IMG/VR virus record: IMGVR_UViG_3300035703_000135
Span: 1-50,099 of that record
DNA: 50,099 bases
Origin: a virus
Reading direction: 5' to 3' (one strand)
The notes below the pieces were generated by a model that made no database searches, was not told the origin of the DNA, and saw nothing but the letters and a program-made list of their open reading frames with translations. The position numbers were made by a program, and so were the translations under genes. How positions within the stretch are numbered: the first letter of the stretch is position 1; every line of letters begins with the position of its first letter. Below, piece after piece: positions 25,445 to 32,659 of this stretch.

Positions 25445-26800
25445 CTAGCTTTTATGGTATGGTTTTTTATCGGCCCACGATTCTCCAACTTCTGTTTCCG
25501 TACTGAGGGGCAGCACTATCCAAGGCCACTGTGCGGCCAGTTTGTGCGTCATAATGGCGTTTGTCATTTCTATGTAATCATCGACTTCCTGTCTAGGTAC
25601 TTCCGCCAGAATAGAATCGTGAATCTGGCAGATCAATCGGGTTCCCATGCGTCTTTTGAGAATTTCTTTGGTAATCTCAATAACGCTTTTGAGAAGGCAG
25701 TGAAACGCGCATCCTTGGGTTTCTACGTTCAGGATCTCGTTTCGCTTGTAGACTCCATGAATTCTGAATCCAGTCTTTGTGTATAGACAGCCGTTTCGCA
25801 AATACCCTTCCCAGGTATCGTTTCGCCACTTGGCGAAAACCGGAAATCGTTGCGACCAGAATCTATCGCAAACGCCTTTCATGTGGTATGTGAAAGTATC
25901 TGGGGACATATTGTGTTCTGTGCCCAGTGATCGAATGTTTTTAGTCTTGAGGTATTCGTGCACTGGAACGTCGTTATATGTTGCTGACTCTGCACTTTTC
26001 CAGAGCTTTTTAGCAATGGCGGCATAGTAGTCTCCATAGATCAAACTGAAATTCGTGACTTTTGCCATCTGTCGCAAAGGCTTAGGAACATCTTCTCCAA
26101 GGAAAAAACAATCCTGAGCAGTGGCTCTATGGAAATCAAATCCAGTGGTTAGGTACTCCATCATCGAAGGATCTCGATGCAAACACGCGCCTATCACCAC
26201 TTCTAGGGTTGAGTAGTCGATCTCCACAATCACGTTGTTCGGATCGCTAGGCTTGATAATCCCCCGAATCACCTTCCCGATGTCGGGATCTCGGATCGGG
26301 ATGTTCTGCAAGTTCGGAGAATCCGAACTTGACCGATACGTCGTAACCTTGTGCAAATTGAAAAAAGCGTGAACTCTGCCGTTGCAGAGTTCACGTTTGA
26401 ATGGGGCCAGATACGTCCCACGCAGCTTTTCCAACTTCTGTGTGCGTTGGAATAGCTTTGTGTATGGAGTATTGATTTCTTGCAGGGCTTCGTCATCCAG
26501 AGACAGTTTACCTGTCTCTGGATTGATGACCCCGCCTGGGTGTCCCATGACGATGTAGAGGATATTGGCTAGTTGCTCTCGGGAGCCAAGTTTTGTCTTG
26601 GCTCCGTATCGCTTTCGCTGTTCCTCATACTCAGGCATCGACCGCAATTCCGCTTCCATCCCCTTGATGCGATTGCCGATGTCGGCAATCGCAGTATCCA
26701 GACGCTCTGCGCAGACTGGCATACCAACGCTTTCCATCCTGGAAAGCGCAAGAGATCCTTCGTGCATCAAGGCGTAGGCTTGTGGGGATGCTGGTTTCAT
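25445..26800 (-). CDS. polA: DNA polymerase family A, polymerase domain only
   Basis: A 451-aa protein. Motif A is EIDYSTLEVVI near 195, motif B is RQMAKVTNFSLIYGD near 250 (Phe at the E. coli 762 position), and motif C is QIHDSILAEV near 400. Motif C has HDS where most family A enzymes have HDE, so one carboxylate is replaced. No exonuclease domains are present; they are separate genes at 14144 and 18351. It is the likely replicative polymerase. The next gene upstream stops at its start. Confidence 0.9.
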   Translation of the reverse strand: MKPASPQAYALMHEGSLALSRMESVGMPVCAERLDTAIADIGNRIKGMEAELRSMPEYEEQRKRYGAKTKLGSREQLANILYIVMGHPGGVINPETGKLSLDDEALQEINTPYTKLFQRTQKLEKLRGTYLAPFKRELCNGRVHAFFNLHKVTTYRSSSDSPNLQNIPIRDPDIGKVIRGIIKPSDPNNVIVEIDYSTLEVVIGACLHRDPSMMEYLTTGFDFHRATAQDCFFLGEDVPKPLRQMAKVTNFSLIYGDYYAAIAKKLWKSAESATYNDVPVHEYLKTKNIRSLGTEHNMSPDTFTYHMKGVCDRFWSQRFPVFAKWRNDTWEGYLRNGCLYTKTGFRIHGVYKRNEILNVETQGCAFHCLLKSVIEITKEILKRRMGTRLICQIHDSILAEVPRQEVDDYIEMTNAIMTHKLAAQWPWIVLPLSTETEVGESWADKKPYHKS

Positions 26801-27036
26801 TAGCGTCGTCGTCCCAATCGGTCGTAGAGAACGACTTTGCCAGCGGTCTTGATGATCTTACCAGCAGGTCGGCCAACTCGGTCGTAGACTTGCGAGCAAG
26901 TCCCGCCAACGCAGGTTGCGACCTTCGCTACGGGACGACCCAAACGGTCAAAGACCGTTTGGGTGTCGCCAGCGTTGGCTGAACAGGTGAACAAGGCGGC
27001 GATTGCAATCGCCACGAAAATTGTTGGTTTCCGCAT
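26800..27036 (-). CDS. small secreted protein with three YDRxGRP-type repeats
   Basis: A 78-aa protein. Residues 1-22 form a Sec-type signal peptide (basic RK, hydrophobic FVAIAIAALFTC, cleavage likely after SANA). The mature part contains three short repeats: FDRLGRPV, YDRVGRPA and YDRLGRR, plus two Cys. I recognise no family. Export would place it in the periplasm or outside the cell. It directly precedes the polymerase gene with a 1-bp overlap. Confidence 0.7.
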   Translation of the reverse strand: MRKPTIFVAIAIAALFTCSANAGDTQTVFDRLGRPVAKVATCVGGTCSQVYDRVGRPAGKIIKTAGKVVLYDRLGRRR

Positions 27037-27102
27037 CGGAATACCCTCTTTCTAAATGAACCTAGAATCAGCAACCTAGCCCACGGCGGGCTAGGTTGCA
27101 AA

Positions 27103-27194
27103 GCTCCGAGCAGGATTCGAACCTGCGCCTCCTAGGTTTTGTCATTGAACAAAAATTGCTGGCCTAGGTATTCCACCGCATTAACTTCCGGAGC
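27103..27194 (-). tRNA. tRNA-like element with aberrant middle
   Basis: The minus strand begins GCTCCGG and ends TCGGAGC (7-bp acceptor stem). It has a perfect T-arm, GCAGG-TTCGAAT-CCTGC. The 92-nt length fits a long-variable-arm (Leu/Ser-like) tRNA. The middle cannot be folded normally: CCTAGG flanks both ends of a segment that folds as a tight TTTTGT/ACAAAA hairpin. The anticodon is therefore undefined. It may be a degraded or rearranged tRNA. Confidence 0.45.
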
Positions 27195-27198
27195 AAAA

Positions 27199-27303
27199 GG
27201 ATCGGGCAGGGTTTTCACCTGCTTAACTAGCGCATCAGCAAAGGCATTTAGTTTTTGCCTCACCGTATTTACTGCATCGTGGTTGCCGCCACGCCGCCGA
27301 TCC
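27199..27303 (-). ncRNA. tRNA-like element, 105 nt
   Basis: The minus strand starts GGATCGG and ends CCGATCC (7-bp stem). A T-arm-like GCAGG-TGAAAAC-CCTGC sits at the 3' end, and a GTGG-CGGCAA-CCAC hairpin stands near the D-arm position. It shares both ends with the 176-nt element at 21460-21635. No convincing anticodon was found. A 64-codon GTG-initiated frame (27132-27326) also spans it, so a coding role is not excluded. Confidence 0.4.
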
Positions 27304-27306
27304 AGT

Positions 27307-27374
27307 TGCAGGTCTAGGAATCGCACCTAGCACTCGGAGCTTATGAGACTCCGATAGGCACTTGCCCACCTGCA
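27307..27374 (-). tRNA. tRNA-Met-like (CAT anticodon), shortened D-arm
   Basis: The 68-nt minus-strand element has acceptor stem TGCAGGT/ACCTGCA. The anticodon arm is GGAGT-CTCATAA-GCTCC, with T33, anticodon CAT and A37. The T-arm is CTAGG-TGCGATT-CCTAG. The D-arm is collapsed to GGCA-AG-TGCC, a 4-bp stem with a 2-nt loop lacking the usual GG. No encoded CCA follows. CAT could also read as an Ile2 precursor. Functionality is uncertain because of the D-arm. Confidence 0.55.
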
Positions 27375-27383
27375 AAATTAAAA

Positions 27384-27450
27384 GGATCGGGCAGGATTCG
27401 AACCTGCGCCTCTGGATGCCTCCAGTGCCCTTCCGCTAGGCTACCGATCC
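27384..27450 (-). tRNA. tRNA-like element with collapsed anticodon loop
   Basis: The 67-nt minus-strand element has acceptor GGATCGG/CCGATCC, a good D-arm (GCCT-AGCGGAA-GGGC) and a perfect T-arm (GCAGG-TTCGAAT-CCTGC). The anticodon arm is CTGGA-GGCA-TCCAG, only a 4-nt loop instead of 7. As written it has no normal anticodon. It is either a defective tRNA or one altered by palindrome formation. Confidence 0.5.
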
Positions 27451-27547
27451 TCGCAACTGGTAGGCCGTTGCCGCCTTGCCGGTTTGGCCTCCGGCTTCGG
27501 CTCTGCTTGTGTTTATGGCCTCATTTCCGTTCTCCTTAATCCGGGAG

Positions 27548-27630
27548 GTTGCAAGATTCCTCACATATGGATCTACTTGGGGCTAGCTCGGTGTCTGGTA
27601 CTCTTTCACCCAGACTCGTCTGCTTGCAAC
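27548..27630 (-). other. 83-nt stem-bounded element in the tRNA region
   Basis: Ends pair perfectly over 8 bp (GTTGCAAG with CTTGCAAC). Inside are a 5-bp stem with a 2-nt loop (CAGAC-GA-GTCTG) and a 6-bp stem (GTCTGG/CCAGAC). The size is tRNA-like, but there is no T-loop consensus. Bases 27451-27547 between this and the preceding tRNA-like element hold no gene I can support. Confidence 0.3.
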
Positions 27631-27660
27631 TTGTTCGTACCAAGGTCGCCCCGGTCGATC

Positions 27661-28437
27661 CTATTCTACGTCCGGTGGTCGCCTAAAGGCGGCCACCTTG
27701 ATAGTTTTTCCGGTATTTTCTTCAAGAACAGGTAGATTCCCTGCTAATTCGCAGGGAATCCACGATGCAGGTAGATAGCCAGAACCGATACCATTCGAGA
27801 TGGCATACGCCATCTCGATAGGGTTGCTGACCTCGGCCACCCCCTCTTGCGTCTCCGACAAGTAGCCGTACCACTCGCCGGTGATAAGCCTATTCGGGTC
27901 TGCCCCGAACAGGCTTATTGGCAGTGTTTGGATGGCTTCGCCCTTCGCGTTTTCGTGCGCCGAGACGAATATGTCGTGTCCCGGCTTGTCTCGCTTCGCG
28001 AGCCAATCGCTGAAACTGTCGTAGGCAATTATCTTGGTGACTTGGTACTTGTCCGACAGGAGATCCGCAAGGTTGGGGGTGACAATCCCCAACCAGCGTT
28101 CGACGTGTACGGCCACTTGTGGCCGTACTTTTTGAGCATCTCCCAGCTTCTTCATCTCGCGCAGGAGCTTGCGGTGGGCCGCAAGCACCTTCTTAGCGTG
28201 CTTGTACAAGGCCATGCCGTCAGGCGTGGGCTTGCGAAAAGAATCAAGTAGCTTGACCTGGAAGATGGCCTCCATCTTCCGGTTGCTGTTAGGGATGATC
28301 GCCGTGTTGCCCATCTTGAGCTTCTTGCTAGCGGCTTGGGCACTGCCTAGCTCTACGCATAGGACGAACCAGCGGAGGGCTTCGAGCTTTGGTTCGACCA
28401 CTTGGTCGATAGGATAGCGACGTGAGGAGCTAGTCAT
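27661..28437 (-). CDS. LysR-type transcriptional regulator-like protein
   Basis: A 258-aa protein. Residues 15-80 fit the LysR winged helix-turn-helix (LRWFVLCVELGSAQAASKKL, then a recognition helix, then PTPDGMALYKHAKKV). About 85-250 resembles a shortened effector-binding domain. LysR-like regulators are unusual in phages and normally respond to small molecules. It follows the DnaB-like helicase in the same operon with an 8-bp overlap. No target site is identifiable. Confidence 0.7.
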   Translation of the reverse strand: MTSSSRRYPIDQVVEPKLEALRWFVLCVELGSAQAASKKLKMGNTAIIPNSNRKMEAIFQVKLLDSFRKPTPDGMALYKHAKKVLAAHRKLLREMKKLGDAQKVRPQVAVHVERWLGIVTPNLADLLSDKYQVTKIIAYDSFSDWLAKRDKPGHDIFVSAHENAKGEAIQTLPISLFGADPNRLITGEWYGYLSETQEGVAEVSNPIEMAYAISNGIGSGYLPASWIPCELAGNLPVLEENTGKTIKVAAFRRPPDVE

Positions 28438-29809
28438 TGGGCCAACATGATATTAGGCTAGGTCTGCCGACTTTGGTACAACCGGCCACGGCGACGTAGG
28501 CCGGTTTGTCTTGCATGAACTCCGCTTCGCGGAGTGCAACGTAATTGTAGCGGCAGATGTTCTGCCGCCTCTCAGATTCGGTCATATTTAGACCAATCAT
28601 CGCGGTGACGTGCGCCACCTTGGTCTTGGAGTCCGAGAAGTTTTTCTTTGTCAGGAGCCACGCCGAATATCCCTCGGTATCTGACTGCGATGCAGTCAGA
28701 ACCAAGCAACGCATACGAGTGGACAAGGCTCGGAGTTCTCGCCATGTCTCGTCGATCTGCTCTCGCTTTTCCTTGAATCCCGGCGGTGCGCCGAGGATGT
28801 CTGCGTAGTCGATGACAATAACTTCGGGAACCCAACCTTCGTCAGCCCACCGGCTGACTTGGTTGGAAATATCCTTGGCGGTGATCGTACCGGCAGGATG
28901 TGTGAGCAGTCTGAATCGTTTCGGATCTGCCCCCGCCGACGAGGAAAATGCCTTGATCGCATCTTCCTTGGTGATCGGGGGAGCCGATTTCGGCTCCCTT
29001 ACGATCTTCGGTTCTTTGTTTTCGTAGGCCAATTCCTTAGGAATCATAAAGCGACCGCCTTTTAGCGGTCGCCTGCAAAGCCTTGGAAGCAATCGTAAGA
29101 TGACCTGATCTTGGCTCATATCCCCGCAGGAGAAGAACGCCGTTCTTCTCCCTTGGTCTACGGATCTCCACGCCAAGTCCATCAAGACTGTAGTTTTACC
29201 AGTCTTTTCTGGGGCCAGTAGGGATACGAACGAATCCGTAGACATAACGTCGCCGAAGAATTCCCCGAGCGCGCCGGGGAATTCGATCAGGGGTTTCTTG
29301 GTGGATTGCTCGAAGGCTCGTTCAACTACGGACAGATCGGCCAGTGGGAATACTCCGGATTCCTCTTGGCCGATTTTCGGTCGTTTCCATTGAGCCTGGA
29401 TGTTCAGGGCATCCTCAACCTTGCCGGTTTCGGCAAGGTTGGTGATCGCATTTCCAAGTCGCTTGAGACTGTTGCGCTGGACGATGTTGCGGATAAGGTC
29501 GATGGCGTAGTCGGGGGTCATGTCCGACGTTGCAGGCAGACTGGCTAGCCAGTCTGCCATCGTGTCCACAATCGTCGAATCGGCGATGTCTTTCCAAGTA
29601 TCGAACTTGGCGGTGATGCCCCCGATTCCGGGGGCTTCGCCGTACTTGACGAAGTGGTCAACGCACCATCGAGCAAGTATGTTGGCATACTTGCTCGCGA
29701 AGGCTTCGTTGTCCCAAGCGGCGGAAACCGCCGCGAGGACTTCGGTGGAGTGGACGAGGGCGCAGACTGCGTGCCGTTCGTCACTGCCGTCGTGTCTGAC
29801 TACTTTCAT
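28430..29809 (-). CDS. DnaB-like replicative helicase
   Basis: A 459-aa RecA-fold helicase. The N-terminal ~150 residues are helical, followed by Walker A LAPEKTGKTT (near 205), FFSCGDMSQDQV, Walker B VIVIDYADIL, and a TASQSD segment like the DnaB Q/H motif. It should unwind the fork together with the separate primase (30617-31483). ATG 29809 overlaps the upstream stop (ATGA); upstream extension reads the neighbour's sequence in another frame. Confidence 0.83.
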   Translation of the reverse strand: MKVVRHDGSDERHAVCALVHSTEVLAAVSAAWDNEAFASKYANILARWCVDHFVKYGEAPGIGGITAKFDTWKDIADSTIVDTMADWLASLPATSDMTPDYAIDLIRNIVQRNSLKRLGNAITNLAETGKVEDALNIQAQWKRPKIGQEESGVFPLADLSVVERAFEQSTKKPLIEFPGALGEFFGDVMSTDSFVSLLAPEKTGKTTVLMDLAWRSVDQGRRTAFFSCGDMSQDQVILRLLPRLCRRPLKGGRFMIPKELAYENKEPKIVREPKSAPPITKEDAIKAFSSSAGADPKRFRLLTHPAGTITAKDISNQVSRWADEGWVPEVIVIDYADILGAPPGFKEKREQIDETWRELRALSTRMRCLVLTASQSDTEGYSAWLLTKKNFSDSKTKVAHVTAMIGLNMTESERRQNICRYNYVALREAEFMQDKPAYVAVAGCTKVGRPSLISCWPND

Positions 29810-30045
29810 TTGCAATACTTCCAATGTATCAGAACGTCTCGGGCGAATAGCCCAGTCCTCATACCAACGATGATGACCGTTACCCAATCGCCTCGCCTGT
29901 CCAATCGTTCTAGCATGTACGCAAACGCAATCGTAATGCCAACGAGATTCATTGCGAGGTTGATTGAATTCATCTTTGTTCCTGGTGCGTAGGCATAGTC
30001 CCAAAGGCAGGCAAACATAAACAGCAGTAACAAAAGTTCATACAT
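29806..30045 (-). CDS. small membrane protein
   Basis: A 79-aa protein with two hydrophobic segments: an N-terminal ELLLLLFMFACLWDYAY region and a central AMNLVGITIAFAYML stretch. A weakly hydrophobic VTVIIVGM follows. Holin-like size, but the position between primase and helicase genes does not suggest lysis. The function is unknown. Its stop overlaps the helicase start. Confidence 0.65.
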   Translation of the reverse strand: MYELLLLLFMFACLWDYAYAPGTKMNSINLAMNLVGITIAFAYMLERLDRRGDWVTVIIVGMRTGLFARDVLIHWKYCK

Positions 30046-30047
30046 GG

Positions 30048-30617
30048 TTACTTTCCAAATTCGACGGTATCAAGAGTAGCGTTGACTTTGAATCCAGTTT
30101 CGGTGATTTCGAGCCAGCACCCGTTAGGGTGCTGTATTCGGTCGCCTACCTTGACTTTGATCGACTCTGGGCCTTCCCAGACAAAAGAGCAGGTGAACGA
30201 TAGTTCACCTGCTTGTGCCTTGTCCACAAACTTGCGAAAGTCATTGTTTGTTGCGACGGGCGAATGCCCAGCTATCTTGGCAACGTCGCATATTTTGATT
30301 GTCTCGATGCGTCGGCGATACCAGACACCATAACTCTGCTTTGTCTCTCCGGTATAAGGACGTTCAGTTTCTTTCCATTCTCCATGCCTGAGCCATTCGT
30401 CACCTTTTTTTAGTTCCTCATCTGGAAACTTCCCAAGCAACTTGTACCCTTTGCCGGGATCGGGCTTGTTGAGCCACCATTGCGGCGGATCGTAGACTTC
30501 ATGTGGACATTGCAGGTTGTGCCAAAACCTTGACTTCACATCCTCGCCCTTCATCCACCTTGCGACATCATCGGCAGTTGCATCCCGCCAAAATTGTTCA
30601 ATCTTTTGTTCGCTCAT
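30048..30617 (-). CDS. hypothetical protein, Trp-rich
   Basis: A 189-aa protein rich in Trp (PPQWWLNKPDPGKGYKLLGK, GDEWLRHGEWKE), with a C-terminal beta-rich block (VKVGDRIQHPNGCWLEITET). The middle WYRRRIET motif is seen in small phage proteins that describe no known enzyme. It lies just after the primase gene (1-bp overlap). Confidence 0.68.
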   Translation of the reverse strand: MSEQKIEQFWRDATADDVARWMKGEDVKSRFWHNLQCPHEVYDPPQWWLNKPDPGKGYKLLGKFPDEELKKGDEWLRHGEWKETERPYTGETKQSYGVWYRRRIETIKICDVAKIAGHSPVATNNDFRKFVDKAQAGELSFTCSFVWEGPESIKVKVGDRIQHPNGCWLEITETGFKVNATLDTVEFGK

Positions 30618-31483
30618 TATTCCAACCCCGCAAATTCCCTTAGTTCCTTGATCTCCTCTGGACTTGCCGACCCAGGGTCGTCTGCGTCCAGAGTTACTTG
30701 CAGTGTTTCCCCTGGAAACACTGCTAAATCGCCAGCAAGTCGCGAAGCGACTTGCTGAGCGTCCGACGAATTGTCGAAGCAGATTACCCTACGAGGATAA
30801 CCTGCCATCAATCTAACCTGTTCTTGCGTGTAGGCTAGACCGAAGGTACAGACTGCTCCGTCCCCGATGTTCGCCATGTCGAAGAACCCTTCTACCACAA
30901 TGATCGTGTTCGTACAAGTTTCTGCACCGAAAAGTATGTCCTTTTCGGACATACTTTTCTGGTCGTCGGCGGCGGTCTTGTACCGCTGTCCGTCTACGGC
31001 TTCTCGGAATCGGATCGTCCAAGAGACGGGCCTGCCGTGAAACGTAATCGGAATGAAAATTCCCCTGGGTACACCTGAGAATGGCCCGATTGATTGTAGA
31101 GCATATCGCTTTGCAATTCGATCAGCGTCCAATCCCCTATTGAGCAAATACGCTCGATCTCGTTGGCTAAGGGCAACAAGACCTGTAGGGGGTGTGTACT
31201 GTCCATACCTGACAAGGCTGCTGCTAGTATCCGGTGCAGCGAAGGCTCGGATTTGCTTGAGTTCATCGAGGTTTTCCCTGGTAAGTAGGCGAAGTGCGTA
31301 AAGAACGTCCTTCTTTCCGCACTTGTAGCAGTTGGCGCGAGAGAAGTCGTTCTTGATCCCCAAGTGGTTTTTCTGCCCGTGGCAGAATGGGCACTTGGTA
31401 TTTGTCCAGCCCAGACGATAGTGGGGATCGTCTGGGCCTGCTACCGATATGTTATGCCTTTGGAGCAGATCCGTTGGTGTCAT
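30617..31483 (-). CDS. DnaG-like primase (zinc finger plus TOPRIM)
   Basis: A 288-aa protein. The N-terminal zinc-binding domain is CPFCHGQKNHLGI followed by NCYKCGKK. Then comes a primase-type middle region and a TOPRIM domain (NTIIVVEGFFDMANIGDG, VICFDNSSDAQQVA). Where classic TOPRIM has DxDxAG, this has DNSSDAQ. The C-terminal helicase-binding domain is missing or short. It makes RNA primers for the DnaB-like helicase encoded downstream. Confidence 0.85.
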   Translation of the reverse strand: MTPTDLLQRHNISVAGPDDPHYRLGWTNTKCPFCHGQKNHLGIKNDFSRANCYKCGKKDVLYALRLLTRENLDELKQIRAFAAPDTSSSLVRYGQYTPPTGLVALSQRDRAYLLNRGLDADRIAKRYALQSIGPFSGVPRGIFIPITFHGRPVSWTIRFREAVDGQRYKTAADDQKSMSEKDILFGAETCTNTIIVVEGFFDMANIGDGAVCTFGLAYTQEQVRLMAGYPRRVICFDNSSDAQQVASRLAGDLAVFPGETLQVTLDADDPGSASPEEIKELREFAGLE

Positions 31484-32072
31484 TGTACTCGTTCATCAGT
31501 CGGACGAAAGGTAGCGATTCACCCTGGCTCTTAGCGATTCCATGCAGGAATTGCTGGAACTTCGGGTGGTTGACCTCGAATTTGCGGAACTTCGGCGAGA
31601 AGGTTCCGCAGATTCGCTCGAACCACAGAAATGCAAACTCACTTGCCGGTGGCAAGTGAGTCACCAGCGTCTCGGCTACTCCGGTCTTTTGTTTCAGATA
31701 TGAAACAAAAGCATCGTAGGTATCCATGCAATGCTGGATGTACTGAGGTTCGATTGTGTTTTCCAAACGGCCAAGGACTTCCTTGGCCGTCTCGGAAATC
31801 GGATAATCATCCAAGGCGTTCTTCTGTTGCGAAAGCAGTTCTTTGTACTTGTGCCTCAACAGCGAACTGGAAATGTTCTTGACCGAATCAGGCTGTTTCC
31901 TAAGCCATGTCAGCATCTTGTCGATATCGGCATAGCTGTAGGTCTTGAGCAGTTCGTTGAAATCCTTCAACGAACTGTACTGGCCCCCGCTGACCTTGAT
32001 ATGCTTCCGGCGAAGCCGGACAGCAGGGGACTCCGTTTTGGGTTGGTCTGGCTCAGGTGGCAGTAGTGGCAT
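31452..32072 (-). CDS. hypothetical protein upstream of primase
   Basis: A 206-aa, mostly helical, basic protein (FNELLKTYSYADIDKMLTWL, SSSLLRHKYKELLSQQKN). ATG 32072 was chosen because earlier in-frame codons read the preceding gene in another frame. It overlaps the primase start by 32 bp. Helicase-loader or primase-accessory roles fit the place but nothing in sequence shows it. Confidence 0.65.
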   Translation of the reverse strand: MPLLPPEPDQPKTESPAVRLRRKHIKVSGGQYSSLKDFNELLKTYSYADIDKMLTWLRKQPDSVKNISSSLLRHKYKELLSQQKNALDDYPISETAKEVLGRLENTIEPQYIQHCMDTYDAFVSYLKQKTGVAETLVTHLPPASEFAFLWFERICGTFSPKFRKFEVNHPKFQQFLHGIAKSQGESLPFVRLMNEYNDTNGSAPKA

Positions 32073-32376
32073 GGTACGCAGGTGGGTGGAGGTTTCCTTT
32101 GTCGTCGCGAGTCCATCCGTTGAGGATCTTCTCGATGTGTTCTCGGGTCGCTTCGGGATGGTTGTTGTCCCAAGCATCGTTCAGTTTGACACGATATGCG
32201 TTGCTATCCAAACGCCCAATCACCACTTCCATTCCGCAAATGTCTATGCACGCAAAAGCCGGGACTTGATCGACTTCTAACCAAGTGATCTTGTACCAAG
32301 GCAGTAGTTTTTCGCAGATACGTTCTACGATCCTACCGCTGTCGCCTATGACTATTCGTCTGTTTTCGCTACCCAT
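32053..32376 (-). CDS. hypothetical protein
   Basis: A 107-aa protein with alternating beta-type segments (YKITWLEVDQVPAFACIDIC, MEVVIGRLDSNAYRVKL) and a C-terminal helix (REHIEKILNGWTRDDKG). It starts at ATG 32376, overlapping the upstream gene by 8 bp, and overlaps the next by 20 bp. No family recognised. Confidence 0.6.
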   Translation of the reverse strand: MGSENRRIVIGDSGRIVERICEKLLPWYKITWLEVDQVPAFACIDICGMEVVIGRLDSNAYRVKLNDAWDNNHPEATREHIEKILNGWTRDDKGNLHPPAYHATTAT

Positions 32377-32659
32377 TTTGAGTTTCCAGTTGTTTGAGTT
32401 TCGGTTGTAGTTGTTCCATCGAGGCTCGCAGTTTCCTGCGATCCTCAATCTCCTGTTTCCTGGCTTTCTTGAGCCGTTGTACCGGCACAAAGAGCTTTTG
32501 ACCATCGGTCAAAGCTCTTTCGAGAATGACAGTCATCAGATCCTCGACTGTGCAATCCAGTTGGATTGCCAGCGTCTTGATCCCTGTAACCAATCGCTCA
32601 GGCAATCGGTTGACCGTCAACGCCTTAACCTTTGGCTTTGTTAGGTCGTACTTTGCCAC
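32369..32659 (-). CDS. small basic, possibly DNA-binding protein
   Basis: A 96-aa protein. A short beta-like segment (KVKALTVNRLPERLVTGIKT) is followed by a helix pair, reminiscent of a ribbon-helix-helix fold. A Lys/Arg-rich coiled-coil tail (KKARKQEIEDRRKLRASMEQ) follows. DNA binding is inferred from fold resemblance only. The start overlaps the SNF2 helicase 3' end by 35 bp. Confidence 0.6.
   Translation of the reverse strand: MAKYDLTKPKVKALTVNRLPERLVTGIKTLAIQLDCTVEDLMTVILERALTDGQKLFVPVQRLKKARKQEIEDRRKLRASMEQLQPKLKQLETQNG

Noticed and set aside
27132-27326. 64-codon GTG-initiated minus-strand frame with protein-like composition
   Set aside because: It runs through three tRNA or tRNA-like elements and its GTG is inside the tRNA-Met T-arm. 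The shared ends with 21460-21635 favour an RNA element, though coding is not fully excluded.
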